Assembly: GCA_045587785.1 (NCBI GenBank)
Contig: JAZNDA010000066.1
Coordinates: forward strand, 1-31,293
DNA length: 31,293 nt
Source: RGIG8775 sp045587785
GTDB lineage: Bacteria; Bacillota; Clostridia; Oscillospirales; CAG-272
Direction: 5' to 3'
The notes below the pieces were generated by a model. The model saw nothing but the letters and a program-made list of their open reading frames with translations, was not told the DNA's origin and searched no databases. Positions 21,660 to 29,720 of this stretch are shown one piece after another; position 1 is the first letter of the stretch, and the number at the start of each line of letters is the position of its first letter. Made by a program: the position numbers and the translations under genes.

Positions 21660-23375
21660 ATGAAATTACTCATCCGATATCTAAAGCCCCATACGGCTGC
21701 CATCGCGATCTGTCTTTTTATCAAAGCACTCGCCACACTCGCCGAGCTGATCATCCCTTACATATCGGCGCACATCATTGACCATATCGTGCCCCTGAAA
21801 AGCGTAAGGCAGATCCTATGGTGGGGCGTCGGCATGATCGGTTTCGCCGCACTCGCTCTTTTGCTCAACGCCACCGCCAATATGTTGGCGTCACGTACCG
21901 CTCGCAATTTCACAAGAAAACTCCGACATGATCTGTTTTCGAACACCGTGCGCCTTTCCTGCCGATCTGCCGACCGCCTGACCGTGCCCAGTCTGGAAGC
22001 ACGTCTGACTGCCGATACCTATAACCTTCACCAAATGGTAGGAACCATCCAACGCCTTGGCGTAAGATCGCCGCTTTTGCTTTTTGGCGGCATCGCTACG
22101 GCACTTTTTCTTGATGCCTCTTTGGCACTTATTTTGATCGGCGTACTTCCCTTCGCTCTGCTGATCGTGATCTATATCACCAAAAAGGGTATTCCCATAT
22201 ACGGTGAGATCCAAAAAAACGTGGATAATATGACGCGCGTGGTCAGAGAGGATGCTAAGGGTATCCGCGTGATCAAGGCGTTGTCCAAGGATATCCATGA
22301 GCGCGAGCGCTTTGACACCGCAAACCGCGCCCTTGTCGCCATCGAAAAAAAGGCAGACCTTACCATGGGGCTTTCCCGTCCCGTCATGCAGCTTTTCTTC
22401 AACCTCGGTCTGGTTGCCACCGTTCTTGTGGGCGCGTACCGCGTGAACGCAGGGACCTCCGAGCCCGGCTCCATCATCGCATTTTTGCAGTATTTCACCA
22501 TGATCTCGCTTGCCATGATCACGCTGACACGTATTTTCGTCATCTACTCCAAGGGCATCGCTTCGGCAAAACGCGTGGACGAGGTCTTAAATACCCAAAG
22601 CGAGCTGACCCACGTAAAGGAGGATATCACACGCCGCGAGCCCTACCTCTGCTTTGATCACGTCTGGTTTGCCTACCATAAAGGCAAGAACGTCTTGCAT
22701 GACGTCAGCTTCACGCTGGAAAAAGGACAGACCCTCGGTATCATCGGTGCCACGGGAAGCGGAAAAAGCACACTGGCAAAGCTTCTGCTGAGGTTTTACG
22801 ATGCCACGGACGGCACCATCCGCGTGGGTGGCAAGGATATACGCTCCTACCCTCGGGATCAGTGGCATAGACGCTTCGGCGTGGTGCTTCAGAACGATTT
22901 TGTCGCCGCCGACACCGTGCGCGAAAACATCGATTTCGGCAGAGGTCTTTCGGACGCCGATATCCATAGGGGTGCCAAGGATGCACAGGCAAGCGAGTAT
23001 ATCGAGAGCTTCCCCGAGAAGTACGATTACCCGATCACAGCCAAGGGCACCAATATCAGCGGCGGACAAAAGCAGCGGCTTCTGATCTCCCGTGCCCTTG
23101 CGGGCAACCCCGAAATCCTCATCCTTGACGACAGCTCCTCCGCTCTGGACTACAAGACCGACCTTGAGCTTCGCCGTGCCATAGCAAACCGAACTGGGAA
23201 CACCACCGTCATTCTGATCGCCCAGCGCATCAGCTCGGTCATGAATTCCGACCTCATTTTGGTCATGGACGAGGGTAAGATCATCGGGGCGGGCACGCAT
23301 GACCAGTTGATGGCTGATTGCGAAGTCTATCGCGAGATCAGCCATTCGCAGATGGGAGGTGCTATCCTTGAATAA
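21660..23375 (+). CDS. ABC exporter half-transporter, degenerate ATP-site subunit
   Basis: A 571-residue type IV (multidrug/lipid) half-transporter. Six membrane helices occupy about 13-300, and the ATPase follows. Walker A GATGSGKST is at 363-371, the signature ISGGQ at 466-470 is intact, but Walker B reads ILILDD with aspartate (D491) where the catalytic glutamate belongs, and the H-loop has glutamine (Q522, ILIAQRIS) instead of histidine. These are the marks of the non-hydrolytic subunit in heterodimers such as TM287/288, LmrCD and BmrCD. No good ribosome binding site precedes the ATG at 21660. The 3' end overlaps the second subunit by 8 nt. Confidence 0.92.
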   Translation: MKLLIRYLKPHTAAIAICLFIKALATLAELIIPYISAHIIDHIVPLKSVRQILWWGVGMIGFAALALLLNATANMLASRTARNFTRKLRHDLFSNTVRLSCRSADRLTVPSLEARLTADTYNLHQMVGTIQRLGVRSPLLLFGGIATALFLDASLALILIGVLPFALLIVIYITKKGIPIYGEIQKNVDNMTRVVREDAKGIRVIKALSKDIHERERFDTANRALVAIEKKADLTMGLSRPVMQLFFNLGLVATVLVGAYRVNAGTSEPGSIIAFLQYFTMISLAMITLTRIFVIYSKGIASAKRVDEVLNTQSELTHVKEDITRREPYLCFDHVWFAYHKGKNVLHDVSFTLEKGQTLGIIGATGSGKSTLAKLLLRFYDATDGTIRVGGKDIRSYPRDQWHRRFGVVLQNDFVAADTVRENIDFGRGLSDADIHRGAKDAQASEYIESFPEKYDYPITAKGTNISGGQKQRLLISRALAGNPEILILDDSSSALDYKTDLELRRAIANRTGNTTVILIAQRISSVMNSDLILVMDEGKIIGAGTHDQLMADCEVYREISHSQMGGAILE

Positions 23376-25203
23376 GCAAACAAGAGGCTTTGCCAAAGCC
23401 ACACACACCGAGGAAATGCTGTCCAAAACGGCGCGGATGGCAGTGATCTCCCGTCTGAGCAAATATCTTTTCAGATACAGGTATCTGGTCATACTTATTC
23501 TGGTCATGATGCTGACCTCCAATTTTCTGGCACTTGCCGCCCCCATGCTATCGGGCAAAGCCATCAATGCGTTGTCGAACGGCGCGGGCAAGGTTGACCT
23601 TCGCACCGTGACCACCTACTGTATCCTTATGACGCTCTGCTACGTCATATCGGCAGTTTTCTCCTACGTTCTTACCGTTTTGACCACCGTGCTTGGCAAA
23701 AAGATCGTCTACACCATGCGCAAGCAGGTGTTTGACAAACTGACCGAGCTTCCCGTGTCCTTTTTTGACACGCACGCCACGGGCGATATTATCAGCCATA
23801 TTTCTTACGACATCGACGTGGTCAACGTCTCCCTGTCCCACGATCTATTGACCATTCTCACCAGCCTTGTCACGGTCATCGGCTCGCTGATCATGATGGT
23901 CACCATCGCCCCTGCACTCCTGATCGTGTTTATCTTTACCGTTCCCGCCTCCATAGGCTTTGCCAAATGGAAAACCACGCACACCCGTCCGCTTTTCCGC
24001 AAGCGCTCCATGGCGCTCGGCGCGCTCAACGGCTATGCCGAGGAAATGCTGTCGGGACACAAGACCATCAAGGCATACGGCAGAGAGGACGTCATCATCT
24101 CCCGTTTTGACGAGAAAAACGACTATGCAGTAAACGCATACTACAAAGCCGATCTTCAAGGCGCCTATATGGGTCCGATCATCAATTTTATTAACAATCT
24201 TTCGCTGTCTTTGGTTGCCATGCTCGGCGGTATCTTCTACATGCTGACCGCGACGCGCGGTGCGGCGCTCCCGCCGTTTTTCCAAATTGGCCTGGGCGAC
24301 GTGGGGGCGTTTATGCAATATTCGCGTAAATTTTCGGGTCCCATCAATGAGTTTGCCAACATTCTTCACGAGCTGCAGTCGGCTTGCGCCGCCGCGGAAC
24401 GTGTGTTCCGTATTTTGGACGAGCCTACTGAAAAAGCGGACAGTGCGGACGCCGTCACACTTGAGGGTGTCAGAGGCGACGTCAAGATCCAAAACGTCAG
24501 CTTCGGATACGTCCCCGAAAAGACGGTCATTCATGATCTTTCGCTGGATGTGAAGGCAGGCAGTACGGTCGCCATCGTCGGCCCTACGGGTGCGGGAAAG
24601 ACTACCATCATTAACCTTCTGATGCGCTTTTACGATGCCGACAAGGGCACCATACGTATTGACGGCAAGGACATCTGCCACGTCACGCGCGAGAGCCTCA
24701 GACGCGCTTACACCATGGTACTGCAGGAGACCTGGCTATTCCACGGCACTATTTTCGAAAACATCACCTACGGCAAAAAAGATGCCACGTACGAGGATGC
24801 GGTAAAAGCCGCCAAAGCAGCTAAGATCCATACCTTCATCGAGAGTCTGCCAAATGGCTATGACACACTTCTTACCGATGACGGCACGGGTATTTCCAAG
24901 GGCCAAAAGCAGCTGATCACCATTGCGCGTGCCATGCTGTCCGACGCACCCATCCTTATCCTTGACGAGGCGACCTCAAACGTAGACTCGCGCACCGAGG
25001 TCAATATTCAGTCCGCCATGAACGCGCTGATGAAAAACCGCACCTGCTTTGTTATCGCGCATCGCCTATCCACCGTTCAGAATGCCGATACCATTTTGGT
25101 GTTCAAACAAGGCGAGGTCATTGAGCAAGGTACCCACGGCGAGCTGTTGCAAATGAACGGCTTTTATGCCTCGCTGTACAACTCGCAGTTCTCGAATAAA
25201 TAA
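23368..25203 (+). CDS. ABC exporter half-transporter, catalytic subunit
   Basis: A 611-residue partner of the preceding gene. Six membrane helices fall in about 38-345, with the coupling-helix stretch SFFDTHATGDIISHISYDID. Walker A GPTGAGKTT is at 405-413. Walker B ILILDEATSNVD retains the catalytic glutamate (E534) and the H-loop histidine is present (H565), while the signature is altered to ISKGQ at 509-513. The altered signature faces the partner's altered Walker B, so the dimer has one degenerate and one consensus site. The start is TTG at 23368, set by GGGAGGT seven bases upstream and overlapping the first gene's stop. A drug or lipid export function is likely but unspecific. Confidence 0.92.
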   Translation: MNKQTRGFAKATHTEEMLSKTARMAVISRLSKYLFRYRYLVILILVMMLTSNFLALAAPMLSGKAINALSNGAGKVDLRTVTTYCILMTLCYVISAVFSYVLTVLTTVLGKKIVYTMRKQVFDKLTELPVSFFDTHATGDIISHISYDIDVVNVSLSHDLLTILTSLVTVIGSLIMMVTIAPALLIVFIFTVPASIGFAKWKTTHTRPLFRKRSMALGALNGYAEEMLSGHKTIKAYGREDVIISRFDEKNDYAVNAYYKADLQGAYMGPIINFINNLSLSLVAMLGGIFYMLTATRGAALPPFFQIGLGDVGAFMQYSRKFSGPINEFANILHELQSACAAAERVFRILDEPTEKADSADAVTLEGVRGDVKIQNVSFGYVPEKTVIHDLSLDVKAGSTVAIVGPTGAGKTTIINLLMRFYDADKGTIRIDGKDICHVTRESLRRAYTMVLQETWLFHGTIFENITYGKKDATYEDAVKAAKAAKIHTFIESLPNGYDTLLTDDGTGISKGQKQLITIARAMLSDAPILILDEATSNVDSRTEVNIQSAMNALMKNRTCFVIAHRLSTVQNADTILVFKQGEVIEQGTHGELLQMNGFYASLYNSQFSNK

Positions 25204-25226
25204 ATAAATAAATAAATAAATAAATA
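25195..25226. repeat. AAAT tetranucleotide tract, about eight copies
   Basis: An uninterrupted period-4 run begins six bases before the exporter's stop codon (25201-25203) and ends about seven bases before the AAAGGAG of the next gene. It contains TAA in all three frames. Such tracts can change length by slippage and alter the distance or transcription of a downstream gene. Confidence 0.9.
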
Positions 25227-25243
25227 TAAAAAAGGAGACAAAC

Positions 25244-26194
25244 ATGAGTCAACTAAAATTTCCAAAAAAACCCCTCATCCGCAAGCTTGGGACAATAGAG
25301 TGCAACAATATTGTGGAAACCACGCCTTTGGTCTACCGCGGTGAGCTTTACCGCTTTGAGGTAGTAAGAAGAAAGAGCTTTACTGCACAAAACGCGCGTG
25401 AGGATTGGGAAAATATAGATGAACTTCCCTGCTTGCGATTTGTGCATGTCAGAACCAACACCAAAACCCCCTGCTTTGCAGACGGACACAGTTTTGGATT
25501 TGCCTATGCCGAGGGCGACGTCATGTACGTTGTGACGGGTTCTCGCCCCACGTGTGGAAGTGACGGTCTGGTGTTCTACCGTTCTACCGATCTTGTCAAC
25601 TGGGAACAGTACGCCACTGTCGACCTCCCCGAATGGAAGATATACAATATGAACATTGCTAAAATGGGAGATATTTACACATTGCTCATTGAAATCAGTG
25701 CACCGGCTGAGGAATGTGGCAAACCCTTCACCTTCCGTTTTATGCAATCCACTGACTTGACAAATTGGACGTTGACCGCGAGCGACTGTGTTTTTCAAAA
25801 AGATCGCTATTGCGGAAGTCCCGCGCTTTATACCTTTGAGGGAGATCCGTACTATTACGTCGGATATTTGGAAGAATATCCGAATCAGTGCTACGCAAAC
25901 TGCATAGCACGCTCCAAGGACCTTAAAAACTGGGAATACAGTCCTATCAACCCTGTGCTGATGTATGATGAGACAGAGGACAAGAAGATAGGCAATCCCT
26001 TTCTTACGCCCGCAGACCGTGCGCGTGTGGATGCCGCACTGGATATCAACAACAGTGATATGGAGCTTTGCGAATATCTGGGCAGAACGATTATTTACTA
26101 TAGCTGGGGCAATCAAAAGGGCACGGAGTTTTTGGCTGAGGCATGCTACGAGGGCGGCATGCATGAGTTTTTGAAGGCATTTTTTGAGGCTTGA
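25244..26194 (+). CDS. Beta-propeller glycosidase-like protein (GH43/GH32/GH130 superfamily)
   Basis: A 316-residue protein with the repeated blade signature of five-bladed beta-propeller glycosidases: FYRSTDLVNWEQ near 112-123, FMQSTDLTNWT near 166-176 and ARSKDLKNWEY near 220-230. No signal peptide is visible, so it is intracellular and would act on imported oligosaccharides. The catalytic acids cannot be assigned by eye, so the exact GH family and activity are open; a non-catalytic propeller is possible. AAAGGAG precedes the ATG at 25244. It follows the exporter by 40 nt, has no promoter of its own that I can see, and ends at a strong terminator. Confidence 0.75.
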   Translation: MSQLKFPKKPLIRKLGTIECNNIVETTPLVYRGELYRFEVVRRKSFTAQNAREDWENIDELPCLRFVHVRTNTKTPCFADGHSFGFAYAEGDVMYVVTGSRPTCGSDGLVFYRSTDLVNWEQYATVDLPEWKIYNMNIAKMGDIYTLLIEISAPAEECGKPFTFRFMQSTDLTNWTLTASDCVFQKDRYCGSPALYTFEGDPYYYVGYLEEYPNQCYANCIARSKDLKNWEYSPINPVLMYDETEDKKIGNPFLTPADRARVDAALDINNSDMELCEYLGRTIIYYSWGNQKGTEFLAEACYEGGMHEFLKAFFEA

Positions 26195-26196
26195 TA

Positions 26197-26211
26197 TTAT
26201 AGCCGAAGAGA
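26197..26211. repeat. Solo fragment of the interspersed repeat end
   Basis: TATAGCCGAAGAGAG, the first 15 bases of the MITE-like end at 3893, sits directly after the glycosidase stop codon; the sequence then diverges. Confidence 0.75.
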
Positions 26212-26224
26212 GCACATAAAAAGA

Positions 26225-26265
26225 CGGATTGCCGATCAGGCCTGATCGGCAAACCGCCTTTTTTT
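26225..26265. terminator. Bidirectional terminator between the glycosidase gene and infB
   Basis: GCCGATCAGG (26231-26240) and CCTGATCGGC (26241-26250) form a perfect palindrome, lengthened by TT/AA and, after one mismatch, CGG/CCG. Seven T residues follow on the plus strand (26259-26265) and TCTTTTT on the minus strand, 8 nt beyond the infB stop. Confidence 0.92.
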
Positions 26266-26272
26266 CGGTTAT

Positions 26273-29017
26273 TTACTGTTTAACTTCTTCCATGACGAAT
26301 GCCTCCAGCACGTCGCCAAGCTTGATGTCGTTGAACTTTTCAAGGCCCACACCGCACTCATAGCCTGCGGCGACCTCACGCACGTCGTCCTTGAAGCGGC
26401 GAAGCGAGGTGATCTTATCCTCGTACACCACAACACCGTCACGCACCACGCGGATCTGCGCGTTTCTTGTGATCTTGCCGTCCTGAATATACGAGCCCGC
26501 AATGGTTCCCACATTCGGCACATGAATGGTCTGACGCACCTCGGCGTGCCCCAGAAGCACTTCCTTGAACTTGGGTGCCAGCATACCCCTCATAGCGGCA
26601 GTGACCTCCTCGATCGCATCGTAAATGACGCGGTAGGTACGGATCTCCACGTTCTGTCTCTCGGCAGAATCCAGCGCACCCTTGTCGGGACGGACGTTAA
26701 AGCCGACGATAATAGCGTTCGAAGCGGCGGCAAGCATAACGTCGCCCTCATTGATACCGCCCGCTGCCGAGTGAATGACCTTGACTCTCACTTCCTCATT
26801 GGATATCTTCTCCAGCGAAGCCTTGACAGCCTCTGCCGAGCCGACCACGTCAGCCTTGACGATAATGCTGAGCGTCTTGATACCCTCAGAGATCTGATTG
26901 AACAGATCGTCCAGACTTGCACGGCTGTTCGCCTTGAATTCTTCCTCCTTGGCTTGACTGCGGCGCTTATCCGCCAGCTCTCTTGCCATTCTTTCGTCCT
27001 CAACGGCGTTGAACTCGTCACCTGCCGTAGGCACTTCATCAAGACCGATCAGCTCTACGGGTACCGAAGGAGCCGCCTCCTTGACCGTTCTGCCCGTATG
27101 GTCTGTCATCGCTCTCACACGTCCGACTGCCGTTCCCGCGATTACGATATCGCCGTTATGCAGTGTACCGCTCTGTACCAGCACCGTGACAACGGGACCG
27201 CGTCCTCTGTCCAGCTTACCCTCAATAACGATACCCTTGGCTCGTCTGCCCGGATTTGCTTTGAGCTCCTTGACCTCGGCAACCAGAAGAACGCTTTCAA
27301 GAAGATCGTCGATACCCATGTGTGTATGCGCCGAAACGGGAATACACATCACGTCGCCGCCCCATTCCTCGGGAACAAGGTCATATTTGGTAAGCTCCTG
27401 CTTGATGGCATCGGGATTTGCCGTGGGCTTATCCATCTTGTTGATCGCCACGATAATATCGATACCTGCCGCCTTGGCATGGTTGATCGCCTCAATAGTC
27501 TGGGGCATGATACCGTCATCCGCCGCGACCACGAGGATGGCAATATCGGTCGCCATGGCACCTCTTGCACGCATAGCGGTAAACGCCTCGTGTCCGGGAG
27601 TGTCAAGGAAGGTGATATCCTGTCCCTTGACCTTTACGCGGTACGCACCGATGTGCTGTGTGATACCGCCCGCCTCGCCCGTGGTAACGTGCGTGTTACG
27701 GATAGCATCCAGAAGCGAAGTCTTACCGTGGTCAACGTGTCCCATCACACACACAACGGGTGCGCGGGGCAACAGATTTTCCGCCGTATCCTCCTGCTCC
27801 TCAAACAGCTTTTCTTCAATGGTAACAACGACCTCCTTGGTGACGTTGGCACCAAGCTCGTCTGCCACAAGGTATGCGGTATCGTAGTCGATGAACTGGT
27901 TGACTGTGACCATCATGCCCATCAGCATCAGCTTCTTGACCACCTCTGCCGCGGTCACCTTCAAGCGGGAAGCAAGCTCGCCCACCGAGATCTCATCGGG
28001 AATGGAAACGTTGACGGGCACCTTCTTAACGGGCGCAGCCGACTTCTTTCCCTTGTGGAAATTCTTCTGCTGCATCTGTCCGCCCGTATTCTTTTTCTTG
28101 ATGTGCTGGTTACCGCCGCGCATGTCCGCCACGGTATCCGACACAAACGAATTCAATCTGTCATCATATTTGGAAAGGTCAACCGAGCCGCCGCGCATAT
28201 CCACCACACGCGTCGCGCCTCTGGGTTTAGTCACCGTGCCGCCGCCCTTGGGGGTCTGCTCACGGATGATCTGCTTGGGCTGGAACTTCTCGCGCGGTCC
28301 GCCTTGGAAATTACCCGAATCCTTGTCGCGCATACCGCCAAAACCGCCCTGCTGGGGGCGGCCTCCGTTCCCGGGACGCTGTCCCATAGGTGCGCCGTTC
28401 ACGGGACGCTGTCCCATGGGTGCGCCGCCTTGGGGACGTCCGCCGCCTTGGGCACCGAAACGGTTGCCATAAGGCTGAGCGCCTGTCTGCCCTTGGGGCT
28501 GACGGGGTGCGCTTTGTGCGTTATTCTGATATGTGCCCTGAGGTCTTGCCTGCGGCGCAGGCTTTGCCCCCACTTTGGGTGCTTCAACTTTCTTTTCCAC
28601 AGGCTTCGCCTCCACCTTAGGTGCCTGTGCCTTCTTTTCCACAGGCTTTGCTTCTACCTTAGGTGCCTCGATCTTCTTTTCCACGGGCTTCGCCTCTACC
28701 TTAGGTGCCTCGACCTTCTTTTCTGCGGGCTTTTCTTCTGCTTTGGGAGCTTCGACCTCCTTTTCCACAGGCTTTGGCTCTGCCTTTTTTACCTTGGAAG
28801 GAATATAGGTAATGCCGTCCAGATAGTTTTCTATCTCGGTGATCTGATTGTCCTTGGTCAGCGTATCAAACAGCACGTCAAACTCGGTCGCCTCCAGCGA
28901 CTTTTGCGTGTTCTTGACATCAAAGCCCTTCCCCACAAGAAGGTCCACAATATCCTTGCTCTTTTTGCCAAGGTCCTTTGCGATCTGATTGATTTTAAAT
29001 TGAGGGTTCACTGCCAT
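26273..29017 (-). CDS. infB: Translation initiation factor IF-2
   Basis: A 914-residue GTPase that brings formylmethionyl-tRNA to the 30S subunit and promotes subunit joining. An N-terminal IF2_N domain (about 1-52) is followed by 14-residue tandem repeats (about 89-154), a glycine/glutamine/arginine-rich stretch (PQGG, GQRP), and a second IF2_N-like domain near 340-395. The G domain has GHVDHGKT near 424, DTPGHEAF and NKMDKP. Domains II-IV follow, including VKVIHSAAGGINEGDV and the C-terminal YECGVGLEKFNDIKLGD. It is the last gene of the nusA operon here; rbfA and truB do not follow. Confidence 0.97.
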   Translation of the reverse strand: MAVNPQFKINQIAKDLGKKSKDIVDLLVGKGFDVKNTQKSLEATEFDVLFDTLTKDNQITEIENYLDGITYIPSKVKKAEPKPVEKEVEAPKAEEKPAEKKVEAPKVEAKPVEKKIEAPKVEAKPVEKKAQAPKVEAKPVEKKVEAPKVGAKPAPQARPQGTYQNNAQSAPRQPQGQTGAQPYGNRFGAQGGGRPQGGAPMGQRPVNGAPMGQRPGNGGRPQQGGFGGMRDKDSGNFQGGPREKFQPKQIIREQTPKGGGTVTKPRGATRVVDMRGGSVDLSKYDDRLNSFVSDTVADMRGGNQHIKKKNTGGQMQQKNFHKGKKSAAPVKKVPVNVSIPDEISVGELASRLKVTAAEVVKKLMLMGMMVTVNQFIDYDTAYLVADELGANVTKEVVVTIEEKLFEEQEDTAENLLPRAPVVCVMGHVDHGKTSLLDAIRNTHVTTGEAGGITQHIGAYRVKVKGQDITFLDTPGHEAFTAMRARGAMATDIAILVVAADDGIMPQTIEAINHAKAAGIDIIVAINKMDKPTANPDAIKQELTKYDLVPEEWGGDVMCIPVSAHTHMGIDDLLESVLLVAEVKELKANPGRRAKGIVIEGKLDRGRGPVVTVLVQSGTLHNGDIVIAGTAVGRVRAMTDHTGRTVKEAAPSVPVELIGLDEVPTAGDEFNAVEDERMARELADKRRSQAKEEEFKANSRASLDDLFNQISEGIKTLSIIVKADVVGSAEAVKASLEKISNEEVRVKVIHSAAGGINEGDVMLAAASNAIIVGFNVRPDKGALDSAERQNVEIRTYRVIYDAIEEVTAAMRGMLAPKFKEVLLGHAEVRQTIHVPNVGTIAGSYIQDGKITRNAQIRVVRDGVVVYEDKITSLRRFKDDVREVAAGYECGVGLEKFNDIKLGDVLEAFVMEEVKQ
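28556..28780 (-). repeat. 42-bp tandem repeats within infB
   Basis: Four to five in-frame copies of a 14-codon unit, EAPKVEAKPVEKKV and variants, cover residues about 89-154, with a partial copy before them. The unit number probably varies between strains through slippage or recombination. The region is charged and likely disordered. Confidence 0.85.
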
Positions 29018-29126
29018 AAAATGCCCTGCCTTTCTTTGGTGTTCGGGGTCTCCGAAGCTATACTTTATAATAGATCATATATGATAAAGATTCCGCCTCG
29101 GTATAGCCGAAGCCTTGGTATTTGGT
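29018..29126 (-). other. Spacer between ylxQ and infB with a repeat-derived hairpin
   Basis: In an otherwise tightly packed operon this 109-nt gap holds TATAGCCGAAG (29102-29112), a short match to the interspersed repeat end, which folds with CCTCGG (about 29096-29101) into a 7-bp stem on the minus strand. The palindrome ATCATATATGAT (about 29075-29086) lies downstream. It could process the operon mRNA or affect infB expression; nothing proves this. Confidence 0.45.
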
Positions 29127-29450
29127 TTACGTTAACAACTTTTCAAGCCCTGATGCAAAGTTTTTGTCGGTCACCGCAACTGCGGCAAGCTCTCCGCTTT
29201 TTCCCAGTGCGTGTGCAAGCTCACTCACCGTCACATCGGTGCTTTCCAACCGAACGCCGTAATATCGGCATCGGTCACAAATACGCTTGCCTGTGTTTTC
29301 CGACACATCCTTTGCCATAAGCACCATAAATACGGGCTTACTTTCCTTGAGCGTGTCGCAGATCATCTGCGTTCCGCATACAAGACCTCTCGCCCTCATG
29401 CACAGACCGAGAAGTCCTAAAAGCTTTGTGTTCTTTTCGGCATCACACAT
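29127..29450 (-). CDS. ylxQ: L7Ae-family ribosomal/K-turn protein YlxQ
   Basis: A 107-residue protein of the L7Ae/L30e/S12e family, encoded in nusA operons of Firmicutes and likely to bind kink-turn RNA. Recognised segments are LLGLLGLCMRARGLVCGT, VFMVLMAKDVSENTGKRI and SELAHALGKSGELAAVAVTD. The start at 29450 gives the compact family length; the frame continues to 29507 only by overlapping ylxR. The ATG overlaps the ylxR stop by 8 nt, which couples their translation. Confidence 0.9.
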   Translation of the reverse strand: MCDAEKNTKLLGLLGLCMRARGLVCGTQMICDTLKESKPVFMVLMAKDVSENTGKRICDRCRYYGVRLESTDVTVSELAHALGKSGELAAVAVTDKNFASGLEKLLT

Positions 29451-29718
29451 GTTCTTCCAGTTCCTTTTCCATTGCGTCGTATACCTCATCGGGGATCTCG
29501 CACGCAAGACTTTTATCGATGCGTCCGCCGCGTCTTGCCTTTTTGAGACAAGAAAGCTGTTTGCAGATATAAGCGCCCCTGCCGTTCATCTTGCCTCCGA
29601 AATCAAGCTTGATTTCTCCCTCGGGCGTTCTCACCACGCGGAGAAGCTCCGCCTTTGGCTTATGCTCGTTGCATCCGAGGCATCTGCGCTCGGGAATCTT
29701 TCTTTTTTTCTGTTCCAT
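29443..29718 (-). CDS. rnpM: YlxR/RnpM family RNA-binding protein (DUF448)
   Basis: A 91-residue small basic protein. The family motif RRCLGCNEHKPKAELLRVVR lies at 11-30, followed by KMNGRGAYICKQLSCLKKA, a nucleic-acid-binding fold. B. subtilis YlxR has been described as RnpM, a modulator of RNase P activity; equivalence here rests on family and operon position. The ATG at 29718 starts two bases after the nusA stop, and the end overlaps ylxQ. Confidence 0.92.
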   Translation of the reverse strand: MEQKKRKIPERRCLGCNEHKPKAELLRVVRTPEGEIKLDFGGKMNGRGAYICKQLSCLKKARRGGRIDKSLACEIPDEVYDAMEKELEEHV

Positions 29719-29720
29719 GC

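Noticed and set aside
21488..21754. N-terminal extension of spoVAD
   Set aside because: The frame is open by chance across the divergent promoter; SpoVAD proteins are about 335 residues and the ATG at 21487 has a suitable upstream site.
22587..23615. A 342-codon minus-strand open frame opposite the exporter genes
   Set aside because: Antisense to two clear ABC subunits; codon composition mirrors them.
26522..29320. A 932-codon open frame on the plus strand opposite infB
   Set aside because: It is antisense to a certain gene, its composition (rich in Leu, His, Arg, Cys) reflects the complement of infB, and it has no domain signature or ribosome binding site.
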